Below are positions 1-6,994 of a DNA stretch of 9,338 bases, piece after piece. Each line of letters begins with the position of its first letter. The stretch's first letter is position 1. The DNA is taken from positions 1 to 9,338 of the forward strand of contig NZ_DATGQG010000147.1 of NCBI RefSeq assembly GCF_035304305.1, read 5' to 3'. The DNA comes from Ferrovibrio sp035304305. Its GTDB lineage: Bacteria; Pseudomonadota; Alphaproteobacteria; Ferrovibrionales; Ferrovibrionaceae. The notes below the pieces were generated by a model. The model was not told where the DNA came from. It saw only the letters and a program-made list of their open reading frames with translations, and searched no databases. The translations under genes were made by a program, and so were the position numbers.

Positions 1-102
1 ATCGGCGTCGCGCCGCATGTGCTGGCGCATATGCTGGTCATTCTCCTGCTGGCGATGTTCCCCGCGCTGATCCTGTGGCTGCCATCGACCATCGTGCAGT
101 AG
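1..102 (+). CDS. TRAP transporter large permease (DctM-like), C-terminal end only
   Basis: Only the last 33 codons and the TAG stop (100-102) of a gene entering from the left are present. The peptide is almost entirely one hydrophobic helix, with a run MLVILLLAMFPALILWLP followed by a short polar tail STIVQ. A terminal helix with an FP...LWLP pattern right before the stop is typical of the DctM large subunit of tripartite ATP-independent periplasmic transporters. Those permeases import carboxylates or related solutes with a periplasmic binding protein and a small membrane subunit. The beginning of the gene and its partners are outside the window, so substrate and exact subfamily cannot be judged. 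Another polytopic membrane protein is possible. The next gene starts about 5 bases after the stop, which suggests co-transcription. Confidence 0.6.
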   Translation: MGVAPHVLAHMLVILLLAMFPALILWLPSTIVQ

Positions 103-107
103 GGCAG

Positions 108-1373
108 ATGGTGGGCGCGCCGCGGTTGTCTGCGGAAGAGGGCGAAGGGCGGTTCGCGTTCTTCGCCCTCGCCGTTGCGTTCGGTTTCGTTTTCATCTCG
201 CGGGGTGTCGCCGATACCTGGATGGTCTTTCTGCTGCCGATCGAGCAGGAATTCGGCGCCACCCGGCAGCAGACGGCCGGAGTCTATTCCACCTACATGC
301 TTGCATCCGGCCTGAGTGCGCCCCTGGCCGGCTGGCTGCTGCGCCGTTTCGGCGGCCGGGTCTGCTATTTCACGGGTGTGGCGCTCATTGCGCTGGCCAT
401 GCTGGGCGGCGCCCGGGCCGACGGCATCGTCGCGCTGTATCTGTGCGTCGGCATTCTCGCCAGCATCGGTATCGCCGCGATCGGCATCGTGCCGGCATCG
501 GCGGTAATCGGCCGCTGGTTCCGCCGCCGCATGTCGGTGGCGATGGGCGCCGCCTATGCCGGCCTCGGCACCGGTTCGCTGCTGGTGGTGCCGCTGGCGC
601 AGTGGTGGATCGAATGGCAGGGCTGGCGCAACACCTACACGGCCCTGGGCCTGACCGTCGGCATGCTGGCGCTGCTCACGCTGCTGCTGCCCTGGCGGCG
701 GCTGCAACCGGCTTTGCCGACGATCCGTGCCAGTCACGGTGCGACCGGAGACGCAGAGCAGGGACTGAGTCTCCGTGAGGCCTTGCGCCGCCCGGAGTTC
801 TTCGGCCTGGTGGCGACCTTCGGCTTCACCGGCTTCAGCATGTATGTCGTGATCGTGCAGGTGGTGCCGCTGCTGGTGGAAAGCGGTTATGCGCCGCTCA
901 CTGCCGCCACCGCCTTCGGCGTGTCGGGCATGCTGTCGGTCGGCGGCGTGATCCTGTCCGGCTGGCTCTCGGACCGCTTCGGCCTGCGCCCGATCGGATT
1001 GCTCAGCTTCGGCTGCACCTTCCTCGGCATCCTCTGCCTGCTCGCCCTGAGCTACGCCGTTTCCGAATGGCTGCTGGTTGCCTATGTCGCCATCTTCGGC
1101 ATCGCCCAGGGGGCGCGCGGGCCGATCATTGCGACGATGTCGAACCGCCTCTTCACCGGTCCCGCGGCCGCCGCGATCTACGGCGTCATCTACGCCATGA
1201 GCAATGTCGGCGCCGGTTTCGGCGCCTGGCTGTCCGGCTATCTTCATGACCTTTCCGGCAACTACCAGATCGCCCTCATCGTCGCAGCCGTTGGCATTCT
1301 CTGTGCTGCCCTGCCGTTTCTGCTGCAGCCCGTTTTCCGTTCCCCGACTCCGATCCGCCCGCCATCCGCATGA
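108..1373 (+). CDS. MFS transporter (monocarboxylate-porter/OFA-like)
   Basis: A 421-residue inner-membrane protein with two hydrophobic halves, the usual length and layout of a 12-helix major facilitator. Signature loop motifs appear twice: GWLLRRFGGR (about residues 75-84) in the N half and GWLSDRFGLR (about 285-294) in the C half, corresponding to motif A between helices 2-3 and 8-9. The N half also has a GWRNTY stretch after helix 5, common in monocarboxylate-type porters. A charged central loop (about residues 196-230) joins the halves. The frame is open back to a GTG at 75, but that lies inside the upstream gene. ATG 108 (or GTG 111), preceded by GTAGGG at 99-104 and just after the previous stop at 102, is the more economical start. 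Substrate is not readable from sequence; the neighbouring TRAP gene hints at organic acids. Its stop overlaps the first possible start of the Nudix gene (ATGA at 1370-1373). Confidence 0.85.
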   Translation: MVGAPRLSAEEGEGRFAFFALAVAFGFVFISRGVADTWMVFLLPIEQEFGATRQQTAGVYSTYMLASGLSAPLAGWLLRRFGGRVCYFTGVALIALAMLGGARADGIVALYLCVGILASIGIAAIGIVPASAVIGRWFRRRMSVAMGAAYAGLGTGSLLVVPLAQWWIEWQGWRNTYTALGLTVGMLALLTLLLPWRRLQPALPTIRASHGATGDAEQGLSLREALRRPEFFGLVATFGFTGFSMYVVIVQVVPLLVESGYAPLTAATAFGVSGMLSVGGVILSGWLSDRFGLRPIGLLSFGCTFLGILCLLALSYAVSEWLLVAYVAIFGIAQGARGPIIATMSNRLFTGPAAAAIYGVIYAMSNVGAGFGAWLSGYLHDLSGNYQIALIVAAVGILCAALPFLLQPVFRSPTPIRPPSA

Positions 1374-1377
1374 CCGT

Positions 1378-1383
1378 GGAGAG
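1378..1383 (+). promoter_or_regulatory. Ribosome binding site deciding the Nudix start
   Basis: GGAGAG lies 7 bases before ATG 1391, an ideal Shine-Dalgarno spacing. The alternative ATG at 1370 overlaps the MFS stop and has no comparable purine run at the right distance. This favours 1391 as the main start. Confidence 0.6.
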
Positions 1384-1390
1384 ACCACCG

Positions 1391-2107
1391 ATGTCGCAGA
1401 CCGTTGCCGTTCCCCGTCCCGCCGCTTCGCTGATCCTGCTGCGCGATGGCTCTGACGGTCCGGAAGTCATGATGGTCGAGCGGACCGGGTCCGCCAGCTT
1501 CGCCGCCGGCAAGTTCGTGTTCCCAGGCGGCACGAAGGACGCAGCGGACGAGACGCTGGCTTCCGGCGGTACGCCCGACGCCGCGCTGCGGGTCACCGCC
1601 ATCCGCGAGACCTATGAGGAATGCGGCCTGCTGCTGGTCGAGCCGGAGCCGGCGGAGGTGGCGCCGGCCGCCAGTTTCCAGGCATTGCTCGAGACGGGCG
1701 GATATACCCCGGCCACCCACCGGCTGACCCCCTTCGCCCACTGGATCACACCGCCGCATCTGCCGAAGCGGTTTGACACCCGCTTCTTCATCGCGCGGGG
1801 GCCGTCCCGGCAGGTCGCCGCGGCCGATCTGCGGGAAGTGATGTCCGCTGTGTGGCTGCGGCCCCGGGCGGTCGTCGCGGCGGCCGAGGCGGCCGAGCTC
1901 AATCTGATGTTCGCAACCTATATGAATCTGCGCTGGCTGGCGCGCTTTGCTTCAGTCGCCGACGCGCTGGCGGCGGCCGAGACGCGGCAGATCGTCACGG
2001 TGGTGCCCGAGCCGGCTGACACGCCCGAGGGGCGCGTCTTCCGCATTCCCGAAGCTGCCGGCTACGGCGAGACCGCGATTCTCGAGCATCGCTTCCGCCG
2101 CGGCTGA
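1391..2107 (+). CDS. Nudix hydrolase, NUDT19-like
   Basis: A 238-residue cytoplasmic protein. The Nudix fold core is visible: a first strand AASLILLRDG (about 11-20), then FPGG at 44-47, and the catalytic helix RETYEECGL at 72-80, which supplies the R-E-x-x-E-E-x-G residues that bind the divalent metal. Between the glycine pair and the RE motif there is an insertion of about 24 residues, longer than in the classical GX5EX7REUXEEXGU box. Such an insertion, together with a later HWITPPHLPKRFDTRFF segment (118-133), is characteristic of the NUDT19/RP2-like group, which in mammals cleaves CoA and acyl-CoA diphosphates. The true substrate here is unknown. The gene is coupled to the MFS transporter by overlap or near-overlap. 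ATG 1370 (245 residues) is an alternative start. Confidence 0.85.
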   Translation: MSQTVAVPRPAASLILLRDGSDGPEVMMVERTGSASFAAGKFVFPGGTKDAADETLASGGTPDAALRVTAIRETYEECGLLLVEPEPAEVAPAASFQALLETGGYTPATHRLTPFAHWITPPHLPKRFDTRFFIARGPSRQVAAADLREVMSAVWLRPRAVVAAAEAAELNLMFATYMNLRWLARFASVADALAAAETRQIVTVVPEPADTPEGRVFRIPEAAGYGETAILEHRFRRG

Positions 2108-2114
2108 CGGCGCG

Positions 2115-2139
2115 CCGCCGCCGCGCGTCCAGGCGGCGG
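2115..2139 (+). terminator. GC-rich hairpin after the Nudix gene, possible weak terminator
   Basis: CCGCCGCC (2115-2122) and GGCGGCGG (2132-2139) form a perfect 8-bp stem around a 9-base loop, 7 bases after the Nudix stop codon. No U-tract follows, only TCATTATC, so it does not meet the usual intrinsic-terminator rule. It may attenuate read-through into the exbB region or protect mRNA ends. In GC-rich DNA such stems also arise by chance. Confidence 0.3.
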
Positions 2140-2153
2140 TCATTATCGCGGTA
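2140..2153 (+). repeat. Upstream copy of TCATTATCGCSGTA direct repeat (possible second Fur half-site)
   Basis: TCATTATCGCGGTA here matches TCATTATCGCCGTA at 2222-2235 in 13 of 14 positions, same orientation, 82 bases apart. On the minus strand both copies contain GATAATGA, the left half of the classical Fur box. The downstream copy sits inside the stronger Fur-like array, so this one may be an accessory binding site. It could also be coincidental. Confidence 0.35.
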
Positions 2154-2174
2154 CGGATTCCCGCCCGCGGGCCG

Positions 2175-2202
2175 TTGACAGGCGCCGCAAAGAGCCTATC
2201 AA
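2175..2202 (+). promoter_or_regulatory. Candidate sigma-70 promoter for the exbB operon
   Basis: A perfect TTGACA -35 box (2175-2180) is followed after 16 bases by TATCAA (2197-2202), a 4-of-6 match to TATAAT. Transcription would start near 2209, immediately before or inside the Fur-like box, so a bound repressor would block it. A competing candidate lies downstream: TTCTCA (2213-2218), 17 bases, TACTAT (2236-2241), in the AT-rich patch before exbB, with its -35 inside the Fur-like box. Both assignments are by inspection only. Confidence 0.45.
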
Positions 2203-2211
2203 TTGCGACCG

Positions 2212-2229
2212 GTTCTCACTATCATTATC
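2212..2229 (-). promoter_or_regulatory. Fur-box-like operator upstream of exbB
   Basis: Read on the minus strand the site is GATAAT GATAGT GAGAAC: three head-to-tail hexamers matching the GATAAT Fur unit in 6, 5 and 4 of 6 positions. The first ten bases, GATAATGATA, equal the left part of the classical 19-bp Fur consensus. The site is 38 bases before the exbB start and overlaps or abuts both promoter candidates. The downstream genes (TonB system, imelysins) are of types commonly repressed by Fur under iron-replete conditions. Together these support an iron-responsive operator. The alternative alphaproteobacterial iron regulators Irr and RirA recognise different motifs, which I do not see here. 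Confidence 0.55.
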
Positions 2230-2267
2230 GCCGTATACTATAACGTCGGCCGAACGGATAGCCGCTG

Positions 2268-2948
<681 letters not shown>

Positions 2949-2957
2949 GGGGCAGTC

Positions 2958-3416
2958 ATGGCGATCTCTCCCCTGGGCGGCAGCGGCGGCGACTACGACC
3001 AGGAATTTGCCGATTACCGCCCGCTGTCGGACATCAACGTCACGCCCTTCGTCGATGTGATGCTGGTGCTGCTGATCATCTTCATGGTGGCGGCGCCGCT
3101 GATGATGGTCGGCGTGCCGCTGCAGCTGCCGAAGACCAGCGCTGCCAAGGTGGCGCCGCCGCAGGAACCGCTGGTCGTCAGCATCGACAGGACGGGCGCG
3201 CTCTTCATCCGCAAGGAGGCCGTTTCCGAAGCCGATCTGGTCGCTCGCCTGAGCGCGATCCGCAGTGAGGAACCTGACTCCGTCGTCTATGTCCGTGGCG
3301 ATACGGCGCTGGAATACGGCCGCGTCATGCAGGTCATGGGCATGGTCGGCCAGGCGGGGTTCGCAAAGATCTCGCTCGTCGCAGAAGACGCATCGGCCGG
3401 CAGCGCGGGACGCTGA
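2958..3416 (+). CDS. exbD: ExbD, TonB-system stator subunit (ExbD/TolR family)
   Basis: A 152-residue protein with a short cytoplasmic N terminus, one transmembrane helix (about 33-52) and a periplasmic domain. The hallmark segment SDINVTPFVDVMLVLLIIF begins at 24 and contains Asp33, equivalent to the essential proton-carrying Asp25 of E. coli ExbD. The periplasmic part (about 55-147) has the usual strand-helix layout, including LVVSIDRTGALFI and VYVRGDTALEYGRVMQVM. ATG 2958 is preceded by AAGGGG (2947-2952), which also spans the exbB stop, so the two genes are translationally close. Its TGA stop shares one base with the tonB start (TGATG at 3414-3418). TolR is the alternative, disfavoured by context. 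Confidence 0.92.
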   Translation: MAISPLGGSGGDYDQEFADYRPLSDINVTPFVDVMLVLLIIFMVAAPLMMVGVPLQLPKTSAAKVAPPQEPLVVSIDRTGALFIRKEAVSEADLVARLSAIRSEEPDSVVYVRGDTALEYGRVMQVMGMVGQAGFAKISLVAEDASAGSAGR

Positions 3417-4249
3417 TGCGCGCCCGGCTCACAGCCATCGCGGTTTCGCTTTTCGCCCATGGCGCCGCGGTCGCCCTGCTGGTGATCGGTCTGCCCTGGT
3501 CGAACTCCACCGGCGCCGTCGATCAGGGCCTGCATGGCATCGAGATCTCGCTCGCAGCCGGCGGAATCCCGAGCGTGCCGGCACCGCCACCGCCGGCTCC
3601 CGAACCTGATCCCGAGCCGCAGAAGGTGGAGGAGAAGCCCGTCGAGCCGGAGCCGGAAGTTGCGGCAACGCAGGAAACACCGCCGGTGATCGCCTCGCGC
3701 TCGGAAGAGCCGGCAATCGAAGAGGTGCCAAAGCCCGATCCGAAGCCGCGACCGCAGCGTCGGCCGCCACCGCCGAAGCCGGAAGCCGTGAAGCCGCCCG
3801 AGCCGAAAGTCGCTCCGGCGCCCGCACCGGCACCTGCACCGGAACGGCAGACCACGGAAGTTGCCGCGGCGCCGGTCTCTCCGGGCGCCGTCGGCGAGCG
3901 CGTGGCGCCCGGCGCCGGCAGCGGCGCGGCAGCCACCAGCGGCGGCAATCCCGGGCTGGAAGCGGACTACTACGCCCGGCTTCTCGCCTGGCTGGAGAAG
4001 CACAAGGAATATCCGCGCGGCGCGCAGCTGCGCCGCCAGCAGGGCGTGGCGCATCTGCGCTTCAGCATTGACAGCACCGGCAGGGTGCTGAGCTACCGGC
4101 TGGAGCGCAGCTCCGGCTACGAGACGCTGGACGACGCCGTGGAGCGCATGATCCGCAGGGCAGGACAGCTGCCGCCGATTCCGGCGGCGCTCGGCAAGGA
4201 ACGCCTCGATCTGGTCGTTCCGGTGCAGTTTTTCTTACGGCATCGCTAA
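3416..4249 (+). CDS. tonB: TonB energy-transducing protein
   Basis: A 277-residue protein spanning the periplasm from inner membrane to outer-membrane receptors. The N-terminal anchor (about 6-27) contains Ser11-x3-His15, matching the S-x3-H motif of E. coli TonB (Ser16, His20) needed for contact with ExbB/ExbD. Next comes a long Pro/Glu/Lys-rich spacer (about 52-143), with acidic PEPDPEP-type repeats, a basic PKPDPKPRPQRRPPPP stretch and five Ala-Pro dipeptides (133-142). A Gly/Ala-rich linker leads to a TonB C-terminal domain (about 184-275), with the conserved YP at 199-200, QGVAHLRFSIDSTGRV, and an ending VPVQFFL. The family is divergent, so individual TonB and TolA-like proteins can be confused, but the anchor plus C-terminal domain is decisive. 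It overlaps exbD by one base and is followed 11 bases later by the first imelysin gene. Confidence 0.92.
   Translation: MRARLTAIAVSLFAHGAAVALLVIGLPWSNSTGAVDQGLHGIEISLAAGGIPSVPAPPPPAPEPDPEPQKVEEKPVEPEPEVAATQETPPVIASRSEEPAIEEVPKPDPKPRPQRRPPPPKPEAVKPPEPKVAPAPAPAPAPERQTTEVAAAPVSPGAVGERVAPGAGSGAAATSGGNPGLEADYYARLLAWLEKHKEYPRGAQLRRQQGVAHLRFSIDSTGRVLSYRLERSSGYETLDDAVERMIRRAGQLPPIPAALGKERLDLVVPVQFFLRHR
3812..3841 (+). repeat. Tandem Ala-Pro codons in the TonB spacer
   Basis: Five consecutive GCN-CCN pairs encode Ala-Pro x5 at TonB residues 133-142. This is a coding micro-repeat giving the rigid spacer that bridges the periplasm. The codons vary at the third position, so it is not a pure nucleotide microsatellite. 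Confidence 0.7.
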
Positions 4250-4260
4250 GGAGAGACGCC

Positions 4261-5547
4261 ATGTTCGGAGCCAGGACGCTTATCCGGGTTGCAGGGGTCA
4301 CGCTTCTGCTGGCTGCCGCACCGGTTCAGGCGGCGCCGTCCGAGGCCACGAAGCAGGCGGTGCTGCAGACCTACGGCGACATCGCGCAGGCCATGTACGA
4401 GGATTCGCTGCACGCGGCGCGCAGGCTGCAGCGTGCGGTGACCGCGCTGATCGAGCGCCCGTCGGACGCGACGATGAAGGCGGCGCGGGAAGCCTGGCTG
4501 AACGCCCGCATCCCCTACCAGCAGACGGAGGTCTACCGTTTCGGCAACCCGATCGTCGATGAATGGGAAGGCCGCGTGAATGCCTGGCCGCTGGATGAGG
4601 GCCTGATCGATTATGTCGATACCGCGCAGTATGGCGAAGAGGCGGACGAGAATCCGCTATACACCGCCAATATAATCGCCAACCGTGAAGTGAGGATCGG
4701 CGGCACGCCGCTGGACGCCTCGCGCATCGACTGGAAGCTGCTGCGCAGGCTGCACGAAGCGGGCGGTGTCGAGGCCAATGTGGCCACGGGATACCATGCC
4801 ATCGAATTCCTGCTCTGGGGGCAGGATCTGAACGGCACCGGCCCGGGTGCTGGCAACCGGCCCTGGACCGATTACGACAGGCGGAACTGCACCAACGGCA
4901 ATTGCGATCGCCGCGCGCAGTATCTTGCCACGGCCACCCAGATGCTGGTCGACGATCTGGCCTGGATGGCGAAGCAGTGGAAACCCGATGGCGATGCCCG
5001 CAAGGCGCTCACCGCGCGCGGGACGGATACCGGCATCAGCATGATCGTCACCGGGTTGGGCAGCCTGTCCTACGGCGAGCTCGCGGGCGAGCGGATGAAG
5101 CTGGGCCTGCTGCTGAACGATCCCGAGGAGGAGCATGACTGCTTCTCCGACAACACCCACAACTCCCATTACTACAACGTCGTCGGCATGCTCGCGATCT
5201 ATGGCGGCGAGTACAGACGCATCGACGGCACCGTGGTGAAGGGCGCCGGCCTGGCGCAGCTGGTCCGCGAGGCCGGCGCCGAACTTGATGTCGAGATGCG
5301 CGCCCGGCTGAAGGCCACGCACGAGGCGATGCTGGTGCTGAAGCAGCGCGCCGAGACGAAAGAGGCCTATGACCAGATGATCGGGCCCGACAATCCCGAG
5401 GGCAACGCGGTGGTCGAGGCGGCGATCAACCGGCTCAGCGAGCAGACCCGCAGTCTGGAGCGCGTGGTCGGCGCCCTGAAGCTGAACGCGGTCACGTTCG
5501 AAGGCTCCGACAGCCTCGATGCGCCGGACAAGGTGGGCAAGAACTAG
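4261..5547 (+). CDS. Imelysin (M75) family periplasmic/outer-membrane protein, IcmP/IrpA-like
   Basis: A 428-residue exported protein. Residues 1-24 form a Sec signal peptide ending VQA before Ala25; there is no lipobox. The family signature GxHxxE is intact as GYHAIE at 177-182. It is followed by a Cys-rich NCTNGNC (209-215) and the later blocks GELAGERMK (272-280) and EEEHDCFSDNTHNSHYYN (289-306), which mark the long, two-domain IcmP-like imelysins rather than the shorter EfeO type. Imelysins were named for an insulin-cleaving activity in Pseudomonas, but the GxHxxE proteins, including EfeO of the EfeUOB ferrous-iron system and cyanobacterial IrpA, are mainly linked to iron uptake; peptidase activity is not established here. 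AAGGAGAG (4248-4255) is a strong ribosome binding site 5 bases before ATG. The gene follows tonB by 11 bases and precedes the di-heme cytochrome by 3, so all are expected in one transcript. Confidence 0.9.
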   Translation: MFGARTLIRVAGVTLLLAAAPVQAAPSEATKQAVLQTYGDIAQAMYEDSLHAARRLQRAVTALIERPSDATMKAAREAWLNARIPYQQTEVYRFGNPIVDEWEGRVNAWPLDEGLIDYVDTAQYGEEADENPLYTANIIANREVRIGGTPLDASRIDWKLLRRLHEAGGVEANVATGYHAIEFLLWGQDLNGTGPGAGNRPWTDYDRRNCTNGNCDRRAQYLATATQMLVDDLAWMAKQWKPDGDARKALTARGTDTGISMIVTGLGSLSYGELAGERMKLGLLLNDPEEEHDCFSDNTHNSHYYNVVGMLAIYGGEYRRIDGTVVKGAGLAQLVREAGAELDVEMRARLKATHEAMLVLKQRAETKEAYDQMIGPDNPEGNAVVEAAINRLSEQTRSLERVVGALKLNAVTFEGSDSLDAPDKVGKN

Positions 5548-5550
5548 GAT

Positions 5551-6987
5551 ATGAAACCCGGGCTTGCAGCGCTTTCAGCCGCGATCCTGTCCACGGTCCT
5601 CGCCGCCGGCATCGGATCATGGGCGTCGGAACCGGCTGACGAGTCCCGGCCCGGGGGGCAGGCGACGTCGTTCAAGCCGCTGAACAGCTCGGCGTTTTCG
5701 CATCCCTCCGCCAACATGCGTTTCGAGCGGCAGCTCGATTTCAGGGTCGGCGACGGAATCTTCCGTAAATTGTGGGTGTCGTCGCCGAGCTCGACGGTTT
5801 CCTCGGACGGATTAGGCCCGCTGTTCAATGCGCGCGGCTGCCAGTCCTGCCACCTGAAGGACGGCCGCGGCCGGCCGCCTGCGGCCGGCGAGGATGCCGT
5901 CTCGATGTTCCTGCGTCTCAGCATTCCGCCGCAGGATGCCGGTCACCGGCGCCTGCTGGAAACCCTGCAGGTGCCGGTGATCCCCGAGCCGACCTATGGG
6001 TCGCAGCTGCAGAATTTCTCCGTCCAGGGACTGCTCGCCGAAGGGCGCATGGAGATTTCCTATACCGAGTTCCCGGTTGCGCTTGCCGATGGCGAAACGG
6101 TTGTCCTGCGCCGCCCGGCCTACAAGGCGGCCGGTCTCAATTACGGGCCGATGCATCCCGACACCATGCTGTCGCCCCGCGTCGCCTCGCCGATGATCGG
6201 CCTCGGCCTGCTCGAGCTCATTCCCGAGGATGCGATCCTCGCCCATGCCGATCCGGAAGACGGCAACGGCGACGGCATTGCCGGCCGGCCGAACCGCGTC
6301 TGGAGCGCCGAGCTCGGCAAGGTGGCGATCGGCCGCTTCGGCTGGAAGGCGGCGGCGGCCACGGTGGCGGATCAGGCGGCGGGGGCATTCCTCGGCGATA
6401 TGGGCCTGTCGACCCATCTGGCGCCGGTGTCGCACGGCGACTGCACGGCGGCGCAGCAGGACTGCCTTGCCGCGCCGAACGGCAATGACGGAACCGAGCA
6501 GGTCGAAGTGCCGCGCAAGATGTTCGATCTGGTGACCTTCTATGCGCGCAATCTCGCGGTGCCGGCGCGCCGCAACATGGATGACCCTGCCGTGCGGCGC
6601 GGCCGGCAGATTTTTGCCGATGCCGGCTGCGCCGGCTGCCATGTGCCGGGCTTCACGACCGGCAGCCACCCGGATCGCCCGGAACAGTCGAACCAGCACA
6701 TCTGGCCCTATACCGACCTGCTTCTGCATGACATGGGCGAGGGTCTCGCCGATCACCGCCCCGAAGGTCTGGCTGACGGCCGGCAGTGGCGCACGCCGCC
6801 GCTCTGGGGTGTCGGCCTGACGAAGACGGTCAGCGGCCATGAATTCCTGCTGCATGATGGCCGTGCCCGCGGCGTGCTGGAAGCCATCCTGTGGCATGGC
6901 GGCGAGGCCGAGGCGGCTAAGCGGAAGGTCGTCGCGATGTCGAAGCAGGAACGCGCCGACCTGCTGGCTTTCATCAACTCGCTCTGA
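5551..6987 (+). CDS. Di-heme c-type cytochrome, DUF1111 di-heme oxidoreductase family
   Basis: A 478-residue periplasmic protein with a signal peptide (about 1-25, ending SWA). It has two c-type heme sites, CQSCH at 97-101 and CAGCH at 360-364, the second followed by VPGF. This is the arrangement of the DUF1111 family, distantly related to di-heme cytochrome c peroxidases and MauG and often labelled thiol oxidoreductase without experimental support. Family features also include CTAAQQDC (Cys298, Cys305, possible disulfide), LLLHDMGEGL (390-399), RTPPLWGVGL (414-423) and FLLHDGRARG (432-441), which probably shape the second heme pocket. Heme attachment needs a cytochrome c maturation system encoded elsewhere. 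The start is chosen for its signal peptide. The Shine-Dalgarno AGGAT directly abuts ATG, so translation probably depends on coupling to the imelysin gene, whose stop is 3 bases upstream. The redox substrate is unknown; metal-related electron transfer is a reasonable guess from context. Confidence 0.88.
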   Translation: MKPGLAALSAAILSTVLAAGIGSWASEPADESRPGGQATSFKPLNSSAFSHPSANMRFERQLDFRVGDGIFRKLWVSSPSSTVSSDGLGPLFNARGCQSCHLKDGRGRPPAAGEDAVSMFLRLSIPPQDAGHRRLLETLQVPVIPEPTYGSQLQNFSVQGLLAEGRMEISYTEFPVALADGETVVLRRPAYKAAGLNYGPMHPDTMLSPRVASPMIGLGLLELIPEDAILAHADPEDGNGDGIAGRPNRVWSAELGKVAIGRFGWKAAAATVADQAAGAFLGDMGLSTHLAPVSHGDCTAAQQDCLAAPNGNDGTEQVEVPRKMFDLVTFYARNLAVPARRNMDDPAVRRGRQIFADAGCAGCHVPGFTTGSHPDRPEQSNQHIWPYTDLLLHDMGEGLADHRPEGLADGRQWRTPPLWGVGLTKTVSGHEFLLHDGRARGVLEAILWHGGEAEAAKRKVVAMSKQERADLLAFINSL

Positions 6988-6994
6988 GGCTGTC

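Noticed and set aside
75..107. GTG start at 75 for the MFS transporter
   Set aside because: It lies within the upstream permease coding sequence and adds a polar stretch with no clear ribosome site; ATG 108 is simpler, though not proven.
2163..2172. Palindrome GCCCGCGGGC just before the TTGACA box
   Set aside because: Short, all-GC and without a second copy; not enough to call an operator.
3287..4054. Minus-strand frames opposite tonB, including a Gly-rich GSGAGAG-type repeat protein
   Set aside because: The glycine-rich repeat is simply the complement of TonB's Pro/Ala/Glu codons.
6839..6994. N-terminal extension of the second imelysin frame into the cytochrome gene
   Set aside because: The extension has biased Arg/Cys/Ser-rich composition. 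ATG 6995 gives a proper signal peptide and has a ribosome site.
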